Source: JAVXTH01 sp036642795
Lineage (GTDB): Bacteria > Bacillota_I > Bacilli_A > Erysipelotrichales > Erysipelotrichaceae
Direction of reading: 5' to 3'
Length of the DNA: 40,421 nt
Assembly: GCA_036642795.1 (NCBI GenBank)
Contig: JAVXTH010000012.1
Span: 1 to 40,421 of the forward strand
Position 1 is the stretch's first letter. The number at the start of each line of letters is the position of its first letter. The notes under the pieces are model-generated. The model did not search any database. It worked only from the letters and a program-made list of their open reading frames with translations, and was not told the origin of the DNA. Below are positions 1 through 10,600 of the stretch, one piece after another. The translations under genes and the position numbers were made by a program.

Positions 1-1865
1 GTACCAACTCTTGCATATTCTTGATGATCTACATAATGGAAACCATATGTTTTCGCTCTTTGTTGACTCGCTTGTGCTTGTGAATATTCACTCCAAATTT
101 CATTAGCATCTTTGCCTTCTTCAATTGCATTTAAAGCATTTAAATAATGAATGGCAGCGCTGCTTGTATCTTTCCAAGCATTTAACCAATAAACAATTTG
201 ATCGCGAGTTCTTGGATTACCTGGATTACTTGCGTAATTATTTGCCGCATCTTGTAGCACTTTAAACTCTGCTCTCATCGCATCAATATCAGTTTTTGTT
301 AATGAATCATTTGCAAGTTTGCTTTGAAACGCAATAATTTTAGGTCCTAATTCTTTTGATTCAGGAATTCTTGTATTTGAATATTGCATATGTTTACTTA
401 ATTCACGTAATGCTGTGGAACTAGTCGTTTCACTCGCTGTTCCATGATCCATATACTTAAATGAATCGTTCCAGTTTTGATCTGCTTGATCATTATTTTC
501 CCAAATATTCCAACCATAATCCGCAATCGCGAATAAAGAGGATTTATTTGCTTCCGCTTGTTGCATTGGGTTTAACATAATTCCTAATACTTTATTAGGA
601 TCAACCCCTGGCATTAAGAAACGTTCATTTCCGCCCATAATTAATCCGTGTTTTGTATTATCACTACAAGGCCAGTTAATCCACATAAAAGGAGCACGTC
701 CCATGTTATTCACAAAGGTATTTGTGAAGCTTGGACTTACTTCTCCCCAAACTTTACCACCTGTTTGAATTAAACTAACGCTATCTGGCATTGCTTTTAA
801 AGCTTGCATTTGTGAACTACTACCATTGCCCATATAATCATTTGGACAGAATAATAATTCTTTTTTAAGACCTGGTACACTTGCCTGTTTTTCAATCATC
901 CAATCGGTTAAATCTTTCATTAACTTAACATAATTACTCGCATTTCCTGCCGGTACACCAGCATCATCTGCCAAGATAGCAAATTTACGGACACCAACAT
1001 TCATAACTTGGGTAAATTTATTCTTGATAATCGTTAAGTCCTCTTGATAGTGAGCTTCACTATCAAAACGAACTGGGCTGTGCATAAAAGTATGTAAGGC
1101 ATAAACATAATAGCATTTGCTTTCATTTCCGGCTTTTGCTAAACGTTCAATATCTTTTAATTTTTCATCATCATATAATGTTCTCCATCTAGAATTATGA
1201 TAAGGATCATCTTTAGGTGCATAAATATATTGGTTCAATTTATAATCTCCACCATATTTCATTAAATCAGCACGATCATCAACAGACCAAGGATCTCCAT
1301 AATAACCTTCAATAAAACCACGTTGTTTTACATCTGCATAATCTTTGATCATCATATTAGCAATTTCTTTATTTGTTAATTGATTAAAAATATGTTTTAA
1401 ACTTGTAATACCATAAAAAGCACTATCACTATCTTTCCCTAGAATCGCAATATTACCATCTTTAATTGAAACAATATTACTATCTGCTTTATTAAACAAA
1501 GCATCATCTTGTAAGCTTTGATCTTTAAAATAAGTATCTACCACTGCTTTTGAATTATGAATACCAACTAAGATATTTTGTTGATTATTCTTAATTTCAT
1601 TACTTGTAGTTGAAGCAATCCCTTTAATTGCTAATACTTCCTCAAGTCTTGCTTTTGTGAAACTATCAATATCCTGTTCATATACAACATTGACTTGATC
1701 ATTTAACACAAAAGAACCACTTTGATAAGTAACATCATGTGGTGTTGGATAAAGCTCATATTTATTTTTTACTTGTTCCCCATGAACCACAACACCTTGA
1801 AAATTTGCTATTAATGTTGTGAACACAATAACTAAGCTCAATAAACGATGGTTTCTTTTTTTCAT
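1..1865 (-). CDS. GH84 beta-N-acetylglucosaminidase / hyaluronidase-like secreted enzyme (3' end off the window)
   Basis: This reading frame is open from an ATG at 1865 to the left edge, about 621 codons without a stop, so the C-terminus is missing. The start follows GGAAGG about 8-12 nt upstream. A signal peptide covers about residues 1-29. Residues 35-180 look like the GH84 N-terminal alpha/beta domain. The catalytic barrel begins at RGFIEGYYGDPWS (about 183-195), followed by YIYAPKDDPYH. The catalytic aspartate pair is seen in ILADDAG (D301/D302), as in the NagJ/O-GlcNAcase family, which uses substrate-assisted catalysis on beta-GlcNAc. The C-terminal part visible near the window edge is probably helical. 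Family members (Clostridium perfringens NagH/NagJ) act on hyaluronan or O-GlcNAc. The exact substrate cannot be told here. It is the last of four secreted hexosaminidase-type genes on this strand and has its own promoter. Confidence 0.9.
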   Translation of the reverse strand, partial: MKKRNHRLLSLVIVFTTLIANFQGVVVHGEQVKNKYELYPTPHDVTYQSGSFVLNDQVNVVYEQDIDSFTKARLEEVLAIKGIASTTSNEIKNNQQNILVGIHNSKAVVDTYFKDQSLQDDALFNKADSNIVSIKDGNIAILGKDSDSAFYGITSLKHIFNQLTNKEIANMMIKDYADVKQRGFIEGYYGDPWSVDDRADLMKYGGDYKLNQYIYAPKDDPYHNSRWRTLYDDEKLKDIERLAKAGNESKCYYVYALHTFMHSPVRFDSEAHYQEDLTIIKNKFTQVMNVGVRKFAILADDAGVPAGNASNYVKLMKDLTDWMIEKQASVPGLKKELLFCPNDYMGNGSSSQMQALKAMPDSVSLIQTGGKVWGEVSPSFTNTFVNNMGRAPFMWINWPCSDNTKHGLIMGGNERFLMPGVDPNKVLGIMLNPMQQAEANKSSLFAIADYGWNIWENNDQADQNWNDSFKYMDHGTASETTSSTALRELSKHMQYSNTRIPESKELGPKIIAFQSKLANDSLTKTDIDAMRAEFKVLQDAANNYASNPGNPRTRDQIVYWLNAWKDTSSAAIHYLNALNAIEEGKDANEIWSEYSQAQASQQRAKTYGFHYVDHQEYARVG

Positions 1866-1915
1866 ACTACTACTTCCTTCCCTAATTTAGTATTTGAACG
1901 CTGTTTCCTACTTAT

Positions 1916-1970
1916 ATATTACTCGCAAATGAAGTGTAAATATTTGTTATTTATAGAACTATTTTGGTAT
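1916..1970 (-). promoter_or_regulatory. Shared 33-nt element (site A) plus -10 for the GH84 gene
   Basis: The 33-nt element is at 1938-1970 (minus strand). It is followed by 16 nt and a -10-like TAATAT at 1916-1921, about 50 nt before the ATG. It fits the pattern AT-N2-CAAA-N4-T-N-CTA-N6-ACAA-N3-TTT that also occurs upstream of 7467, 12504 and 21662. It is 28/33 identical to site B. The -35 position reads AATATT, unlike TTGACA, so an activator is likely needed. The proposed binder is the AraC-type regulator at 12624-14153; this is inference. Confidence 0.7.
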
Positions 1971-2001
1971 AAAAAACACCTCGTTAATTAACGAGATGTT
2001 T
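1971..2001 (-). terminator. Intrinsic terminator after the GH123/sialidase gene
   Basis: A 14-bp inverted repeat (arms 1974-1987 and 1988-2001, G-T pairs only as imperfections) is followed on the minus strand by a run of six T. It begins 3 nt after the stop codon of the anchored protein and separates it from the GH84 promoter. Confidence 0.85.
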
Positions 2002-2003
2002 CC

Positions 2004-5000
2004 TTATTGTTGTAACTTATGTCGTTTATAAACAAAGGATCCAAAAGCAATGAAAGTTAAGGCTGAAACAAAGCTAATACCAATCNNNNNNNNNNNNNNN
2101 NNNNNNNNNNNNNNNNNNNNNNNNNNNNNNNNNNNNNNNNNNNNNNNNNNNNNNNNNNNNNNNNNNNNNNNNNNNNNNNNNNNNNGTAATTGCTTTACGA
2201 TCAATTAATCCAGCCATGTTATCAAGTTCAGCTAATTTAAATTTAGCTTGTTTTATATAACATAAATCCGTTGTAACTCCACCCTTCCAAGCTTTTGAGA
2301 ATTCCTCATCCCAATGCCCGTAAGAATTCATAACAAAGGTTCCATCTTCACTTACGGTAACACCTGCATAACCAGTATCACCAGAATAAGTATTTTGTGC
2401 ATAGTCTTTTGCTAATTGAATGCGATATTGGCCATCATTTTGTTCTAATAAATCTTCATAAGTTCCAATCCATGCAACCCATTCTCCTGCTTTCCAATCG
2501 CTTCCACCATTGAATTCATTATTGTTGTTCTTATCATATTGAATTTCTCTAAAGGTAATTAACAATCTTCCAGTGATTGGATCATAAACAGCTTTATGAC
2601 GTTCACCAGCTAAACTTCCTGGTAAATCCATCGGTTTGCTCCATGTTTTTCCTTCATCATCAGAATAAATTAAAGTTGCTGGATTATTGTGAGATTGGCT
2701 TCGAATTAAACCAAGAATGCGTTTTCCATCTGGAGATCTAAACATTCCAACTTCACACATCTGATAAGCACGTTCCATATCACGATATTGAGCTAAATAT
2801 TCTTCTGGTTCACTCCATTGTTCATTTCCATTTTCATCAAAGCTTAGGATTGTTTTGTAATTAGTGAAAGGTGAATCATTATGATAAACACCCATCCATT
2901 CTTGTTTATAATTTCCGTTTTCATCTTTTAATTGAATCAAACTTGCCATACCAACAATCGCACGATTCACCTTGCCATCCGCTAAGTTTTCATACCAATG
3001 TTTGTATTCTGTCCATGTTTTTCCTCCATCATCAGAATAGGAAGTGTTCCATCCATGAGTTTTGATTGATGCATTATCCCAACCAGGACATGCCGTGATC
3101 ATCATAATTCTTTCCGTTCCATCCGCTAGATTTAAAACATACATTGTAGGTGTTTCTTGAGATTTTGCCCATGAAGCAGGAATATCTTTTTTCTCTTTCC
3201 AAGTTTCACCATTGTCTTTACTAATTTGCATTACCAATGGTCCTTTACCATGACCAATTGGATAAGCCGTAATAAGTGTACCATCTTTAAGTTTTACCAT
3301 ATCTGGTTGACCTAAATATTGGCGATCAGTTCCAGGTGCTCTTTCAATATCACTTAGATGTTTCGCATCTAATTCATATTCAGTTAAGGTATTCTTAATA
3401 ATCAAATGTTTCGAAACAGTAATTTTAACTTTTCCGCTGAAACCGCCTGCTGCATTTTCTACTGTGATAAATGTTTCACCGCGTTTTAGAGCAGTAATCG
3501 TTCCATCGCTACTTACCGTTGCCACTTCTGGATTACTTGAAACATAGGTAATTGTTTTATCAGCAACATTACTAATTAAATTTGTAATAATTTTATAAGT
3601 GTCATTTACAAACAATGATTTATTTGTTTCTTCAATGTTTAGTCCTTCCACTTCCATATTTGTCGCAATATCACTTTCACTTAAGACTTTGTTATAAACT
3701 TTAAGTTCATCAATTTTACCAGTATAATTTGTTCCACCGATAATATCGAGAGGGCAAGTAAAGTTATGATTTTTAACCCAATCATTTAATTGCGTTAATT
3801 TACCATCTGCATACATTGATAAGCCTTTTGCTTTGTCAAAAGTCCAAGTAATATTAACCCATTTATTGGTAGGGAATACATAATTGAAAGATAAGACATC
3901 GGCTGCATTTTTTCCAACATGAACGCCAGCTTTTGGACGATCACTGCCAGCTAAGCGAGCATCAAAGGAATAATTTTTATTCTTATCCATTAACAATGAA
4001 ACGCGTTCTTCTTTTGTATTTGTATTATAAGCCCAATAGCTTACAGTCCAAGTATTACCAAGGGTTGCAGTTCCATCTAATGTTACATTTTTATTTGGTT
4101 CACTTAAGTTTAATGCTTGTTTCGACATTCCTTCACTTAACGTAGCTCCATGATTCGTACCATTTCTTGTACCCCATGAATCTTTAAGAACATCACCATC
4201 CCATTCATCAAAGCTATAATAAGCAACTTGTGATGCAGGATCAATCACCGATTTACTAATCGTAACATCGATAACACCAATCTTTGTAGGATCGACAAGA
4301 GAAGTAGCACTGATGCGGCAAGTTCCTTGTTTAAGACCACTTAACATACCGGATTGAGTAATGGTAGCAACACTATCATCACTTGATTTCCATGTGACAT
4401 TTCCATTTAAAGTATTGGTTGGAAGAACCGTAGCGTGTAACTGTTTTGTAGTACCTTTTGGAATTGACAAGCTGCTTCCCTCATCAATCACAACAGAATC
4501 AACATGGTCAACTCCACTGTTTTTCAAAGCAACATATTTATCACTCAATGCATCTAAATCAGCTTTAAATGTTTTAACATCATTTATTACTATCTGCGTC
4601 TTCGCTGCATCTAAATAACTTCTTGTGGTATCAACTGTCATAATAATTTTTTCATACATGGCATTAACATCACTTTGTAGAGATGGAATTTCTTTAACCA
4701 TTTTTAATATTTTATTCATATCTCGTACCCCTTCAGCCATTTTTTCTAAACGAACTGAACTGAATACTTTAGGATTTGTTGCGGTTTTTACATCTGGGAA
4801 AACTAAGAAACAGTCGCCTGGTTCAAAGGCATTATGAGTCGTATCTTCAAGTGGATTTTCTACCCAAGCATCAAATGCCCAACGTAAGAAACCAGTTGTA
4901 CCTTTTTTACCCGCAAACATAGGTCCCCAATAACTCTCAACCGGATTACTTAATGAGAAGTTTCCTGGTTCGTGTTCCGTACAAGAATAAAGTGTTGTAC

Positions 5001-7467
5001 GTAAACCTTTTTCATTACGAGCTTTCAATAAAGAAGCAAACTCGATTGGATTTTTAGATGCGGATGTATCACCAATGTTTAAATCATCAACCCGCATTGC
5101 CATATCACGATGACTTACAATGTGATCCATTGCTCCAGCGGTTTTTAATGATTTTCCATGAATGTTTTTAACCGATTCGATTTGATCAAAAGCAGCATTA
5201 CTAAAGCCACGTTCATCAATTCCGATATAGGCGTTATCAAACCATCCTTTTTCCATTAAGTGATTGATTAAATCCTGTAAGAAATTATCCCAAATCACTT
5301 TATAACGAGCACTTCCTGCTGAGATTCTTTCATATTTTAAAGTACCATTTTCCCAATAACCAATGCTCTCATTCCATGGTGCAATACTATATAAAACAAT
5401 TTTATCGCTGATTCCGATTTCTTTGTTTAAAGAAATCCATTTGTCAAAGATTGTATAATCATAAGCAAAAGAACCATTGCTTTGTTTTGTCCATTTAACC
5501 ATGGAAGGATAATGAACGGCATTTTTACTAAATGTTTGTCCATTCCATGCTTCTTCAACAATCGTAGCGGTTACCGCATGACCACCAACACTCTTATATT
5601 TCTCCATGATTGGTCTTAATATTTCTAAATGCTTCTCACTGAACGGTTCCACATTATAATATTCTGCACTCGCATATGGATATTGCCATAATTCTAAATC
5701 AAATCCATCTTTAAAATCAGCCGCATCTGGTAGGTTTGCATCTTTAACATTCACTGTATAAGTAAATTCCATTGGATGATTTAAACCATCTGCATCTACA
5801 CTAATTTTACCTGTATAACTACCAGCAGCTGTTCCCTTTGGAACATTAATTTCAACCCATACTGGTTGTACTTTATTGTAGCCAATCGAAATTGGTGTGC
5901 TTTGATAGATTACATCCGAAGATTCGCTACGATTCGAACTAGTCTCAGCAGGAACTTCTCTTGTTGTACTTCCATAACCTAAATAGCCTCCATTATAAGC
6001 TTTTACTGATTTAATAAAATTTGTTTTGATGTTCTCTTTTGCTAATACTTTAGCTCCATCTTTAAAATCAGATGCACGAACACTTACATTTTTAAGCTTG
6101 CAATTCTTTGATAATAACGCAATTTCAGAAACTGCTTTATCATTAATCCATGCACTTAATGTTTTAGATTGTGCTCCCATCGTTTTGATTGTATCATATT
6201 TGTCCTGTGTATATTGAATGTCCGTATCAACAATCGTACCATGCATTTGTTTAATTGATTTAACAACCCTAACATTCATTGTTCTTGTTGTATCTAAATT
6301 AGCTGCCTTTACACTAATGGTAGCATTTCCTTCAGCATTAGCACTAATTAAACCCTTTGAATCAACACTTGCTACACCTTCATTTGATGATGTATATTTC
6401 ATATCTTTTAAAACCGCATAATCTGGTGTTGCATTGGCAACAATTTGATACGTTAAATCTTCACTAAGATCAAGTGAAGTTTGTGATAAATTCATATCAC
6501 TTACTGCATAAGGTTCATGGTAAACAACAACCTTAGCACAATCAATCAATTTACCGTTTGCTGCTGCATCTTTTGAATCCGTTGCTTCTGCTCTTAATAC
6601 ATGAGCACCATTACTTAAACCATCAATGGTTTTAATTAAAGTAGAGTTAATATTACCATTGTTATATAAACTATAAGTTCCATAGTCTGTTCCATCAATC
6701 GTATATTTTACTTTTCCCATCGGTTTATTTTTGCCGGCATAGATATCAATCTTTTCCCCAACAAAGGCAACTTCATACCATGTTGAAGTAGCTCCATTGT
6801 CCGACCATACATGTTCATCACTTGATCCCATTGTTGACCATCCAGTATTAGAATAAGTGAATTTGTTATTTGATCCATTTGTTTTTGTATGTGGAATTGT
6901 TGTTTCTTCTAATTCTCTAACATTGTTAAAAACTTTCGCATAACTAACTTGTAAACCTGTATAATTACCACTTGGTAAAGAAACAGAAACGACATGTTTG
7001 CCATTTGTTAATCCCTGTTTACTGTACAAAGTTGTAATTGTTTTTGAAACTCCTGTAATTGTTACTTCTTCAACTGGATTTTGGTCCAATTGAAAATTAT
7101 ACTTATCGTCATTCTTTACGCCAAGTATTTCTACACCGGTACCTTCAAAAGTAAAAGTATACGTATGCTTTTTCGCTTCCGCATTATTTTCATTCCAAAC
7201 CCAGTGTTCTGATTTAGCTTCGCTTGGATGTACACTGTCAATAGTAGAATCCTTTACTGCAGTATAAGCCCAACCGGTTTCGCCATTTGGATCACTTGCC
7301 GCTGAGAACGTAAAATAATTCTTAAGCGAAGCATCCGTAACATTATCATCAACAACCGTATAATTTGATGATGCCTTCACAAATGATATTCCATTTGAAA
7401 ACAAAGATGTAAATATCATTGTAAATCCAATTAATACTTTAAAAGCTTTTTCACTTATCCTCTTCAT
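2004..7467 (-). CDS. Large surface enzyme: GH123-like N-acetylgalactosaminidase fused to a sialidase-like propeller (contains an assembly gap)
   Basis: About 1760 residues are readable before the N gap at 2086-2185. After the gap a tail ending at 2004 (IGISFVSALTFIAFGSFV then YKRHKLQQ) gives the membrane anchor, in a different frame because the gap length is a placeholder. Order of parts: signal peptide (1-33); two beta-sandwich modules (36-185, 188-318); Ig-like BIG2 (323-402); GH123/DUF4091-type catalytic region (about 405-980) with adjacent Asp-Glu at 751-752 in YIGIDERG, as in GH123 enzymes; BIG2 (989-1071); LamG/concanavalin-like (1080-1270); BIG2 (1273-1352); six-bladed BNR/Asp-box sialidase-like domain (about 1370-1750) with three Asp boxes (SKDNGETW, SDDGGKTW, SDDEGKTW). 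GH123 removes terminal beta-GalNAc; the propeller probably removes sialic acid, but its arginine triad is not proven. The start ATG has no clear Shine-Dalgarno and an in-frame TAA lies two codons upstream. Confidence 0.85.
2086..2185. other. Assembly gap (100 N) inside the anchored GH123/sialidase gene
   Basis: Exactly 100 N, the usual placeholder for a gap of unknown size. The coding frames on the two sides differ by one, so the true length is not 100. The missing piece should hold the end of the enzyme, a wall-spanning region and the sorting motif. Confidence 0.95.
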
Positions 7468-7539
7468 GACTTAACTATAAACCATATCTATAATGATTTA
7501 TAAGCTCCCTTCTATAACTAAATCTATTAAACTAATATA

Positions 7540-7594
7540 ATTATATAAGAAGAGTAATAGAAAATATTTGTTCTTTATAGAAAAAATTTGATAT
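7540..7594 (-). promoter_or_regulatory. Shared 33-nt element (site B) plus TATAAT -10 for the GH123/sialidase gene
   Basis: The element is at 7562-7594 on the minus strand. It is followed by exactly 16 nt and a perfect TATAAT at 7540-7545, about 72 nt before the ATG at 7467. The -35 position reads AATATT. It matches site A at 28 of 33 positions, and all four sites keep 17 invariant bases. This fits a class II activator site overlapping the -35. Confidence 0.75.
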
Positions 7595-7602
7595 CAAACA
7601 AC

Positions 7603-7642
7603 AAAAAAAAGAAGAATCATCTTCTTATGAAAATGATCTTCT
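7603..7642 (-). terminator. Intrinsic terminator after the second GH123 gene
   Basis: Stem arms at 7610-7620 and 7633-7642 (one bulged base) with a 12-nt loop, then eight T on the minus strand. It starts 10 nt beyond the stop at 7652. Confidence 0.8.
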
Positions 7643-7651
7643 AATTTTTAA

Positions 7652-10600
7652 CTATTCTTCTATTTTTTTCTTTTTAAAGATTAGGAATAAGAAACCTAAT
7701 AATGCAAGGAAGCCTGCTGTGATAATTGCGAAAATAGAATAATTTGGTCCATCTTCTTTCGCAAGTGGTGTTTCTTCCTCAACGACTGTTTCGTTTTTAT
7801 CTGGATCTTTGGCAGGTTTTTCTGTACCTGGTTTTTCAGCTGGCTTTTCAGCTGGTTTTTCACCATTATTTGTTTCATTTCCATTTGATTCATTTGGTGT
7901 ATTCACCACCGGAGCCGATGGTCCAGGATTTGGATTTGCATCCGGTTTTTCACTTGGATTTGCATCTGGTTTTTGACCTGAATCAGGATTTGGATTTGGT
8001 TCTGGTTGTGGTTCAGGTTTTGGTTCAGGTTTTGGATCTGGTTTTGGATCTGGTTTTGGATCTGGTTTTGGNNNNNNNNNNNNNNNNNNNNNNNNNNNNN
8101 NNNNNNNNNNNNNNNNNNNNNNNNNNNNNNNNNNNNNNNNNNNNNNNNNNNNNNNNNNNNNNNNNNNNNNNGGTTTTGGATCTGGTTTTGGATCTGGTTT
8201 TGGATCTGGTTTTGGTGTAACTTTAACTAATGCTTTGATAGCCTTTTCAAGTTTTGCTTGAGCGGCATCTAAATCGCTTTGATTCAAACTTGCTTCTTTC
8301 ATAAGTTTTTCTGCTTCACTTTGTATTAACATCAAAGCGGACCAAGAATCACTTGTATAATCATTTTTAACTAATTTGTTTACTTCTTTTAAAGCCTTTG
8401 TCAGCTCGTTGCGATTTAAGCCAACGAGTGAACTAATAACGTTATTTAATGCCGTCATGGCAGCATCAATTTCTGCCTGTGTTGCTACATCATTTTTAAT
8501 AATCAAATCAGCTTGAGCAATCGCAGCTAATAAAGCGGCATAACTATCTTTTGTGTATGCATTTTCTTCGATTAAATTTGCATCCTTAATTACTTCTGTT
8601 AAAGCTTCATCATCACGAACGGTTACGTTTATAGTTGTAGAAGCATTTCCATCTTTCGATGTAATCGTAATCGTAGCAACCCCTTTTCCTACGGCAGTAA
8701 TAACACCTGTATCGGAAACGGTTGCGACATTATGATAATCGCTTGCGAAGCTTAATTCTTTGTTGGTAGCAGTTACTGGAGCAATCGTTGTTTCAATGGT
8801 AGCATTCGCTCCCTTTTTAAGTGAAACATCACGATTACCAACGGTAATACTTTGAACCAAAGTTCCTCTTGTCGCAATATATTGTTTTGATGCGTTCATT
8901 GTTGCTTCACGCATTCTCTGTGTTTCACTTGATGCTAATTCACGATCTCCAGGAAGCTTAACGGAATGCATGGAAGCAGTAATTGAATCACGTAATTCTG
9001 CTGTTCCATTTTTTTGTAGCCATTTCATTTTAGCTACATCACGTAGTCCTTCTTTCATACGTTCAAAGCGAGGTGTACTGTGAGTTTTTGGATTAAGCGC
9101 ATCCGCTGCATCTGGATATACTAAGAATGGATCTCCACTCTCCCAATACCAGTGCGTTGTATCATTTAATGGATCTTTAACCCAAGCATCATAAGCCCAA
9201 CGAACATAACCGTCCATATCAGCTCCTGCTGTATACCACATTGTCCATGCACTTTCTGCAGGATCACTTGTAGCAAAACTACTTGGATAATCACCAGTAC
9301 ATGTATAGATATTAGTTGTTAAACCTAATGTACGACGATGAGCTGCAAGATCACGTAAGTGTTCTAATGTTGATCCCTTCGTCTGTGTTAACTGCATTGC
9401 GATATCATCAACACGATCTAAGTTAACGCCTGAAACTTCGTAATTTGCACAAGCGGATAATTTCAAATGATTATTATCTTTGTTTTTAACGGATTCGATT
9501 AAATCTAATACTTTGTTCATTTCTGAAGCTGAAACTTCATCAAGCGCTAAGTATGTTTTATCGAACCATCCTTTTTGATCTAAGTGTTCAACGAATTTCA
9601 CTAAGAATGGTCGCCAAATAGTTTCATCACCAACAGGTAAAGACATTGAATGTAATTGATTTGCTTCATCGTAATAACCTAATTGATTCTTCCAAGGAAT
9701 GATACTGAAACATTTAATTCTGCCATCAATTCCCATATCTAAGTTTAACTGAACCCATTTATCAAATTCAGTAAAATCATAAGTGAAGCTATTATCACTA
9801 TGTTTTGTCCATTTTATCATGGAAGGAGTAATATCATAAGTTTGTGCACCATGATTTCCCCATTTATCTGCCCATGGATTTTCAACAATTGAAGTTGTAA
9901 TAACATCTCCACCAGCTTCTTTATATTCTTTTAATTCATTTTTTAAGATGTTGTTATGTTTTTCACCAAAATACTCGCTCTTTGGAATATTGTAATAACG
10001 AGCAACCGTATAAGGGTAAGTCCATAATTCAAAGTTAAAGTTTCCTACTACATTTGGTTGAACTAAATCAAGAACTTCAATTGTATAATCAAAATCAATT
10101 GGAGTTGTAAGTTTATCTGCTTTAACACTAATGGTACCTGTATAAGTACCAGGTTTTGCATTCTTTGGAATCTTGATATTAACCCAAGCGTTTTTAACTT
10201 TTAAGCCAGCAAGATCTTGAGCATCGCTTGAATAAATAATATCTGGAATATCAAGTTTTGTCCCTGATCCACATTTGCCAGTACTTCCAATTGTTGTTTT
10301 TAAAAATTGAATATCAACATTACTTTTTGAAATTTTGTTTTCTCCACTAATGAAATCAGTAGAAGTAACCGTTACATTTTTCGCACCTTTGTTATTTGAT
10401 ACCATCGAAATTTGTGAACTAATTTCATCACCTAACCATGCTGTATCTTTAAAGGATGTTTGATTCATATTGTTAATTAAATCATATTTGTCTTGCATAT
10501 ATAATTTATCTTTACTAGAAATAGTTGCTTTTAAAGGTAACCCTTCAGGAACAACAACAACCGGAATTGATTTTGTAATGCTTGTTCCTTTAATTTTAGC

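Noticed and set aside
2086..2185. A true frameshift or pseudogene at the end of the GH123-sialidase gene
   Set aside because: The frame change coincides with a 100-N placeholder, so the gap length explains it.
8006..8230. Plus-strand ORFs made of FWIW or LDLV repeats
   Set aside because: They are antisense readings of the PKPD-coding repeat and run through the N gap.
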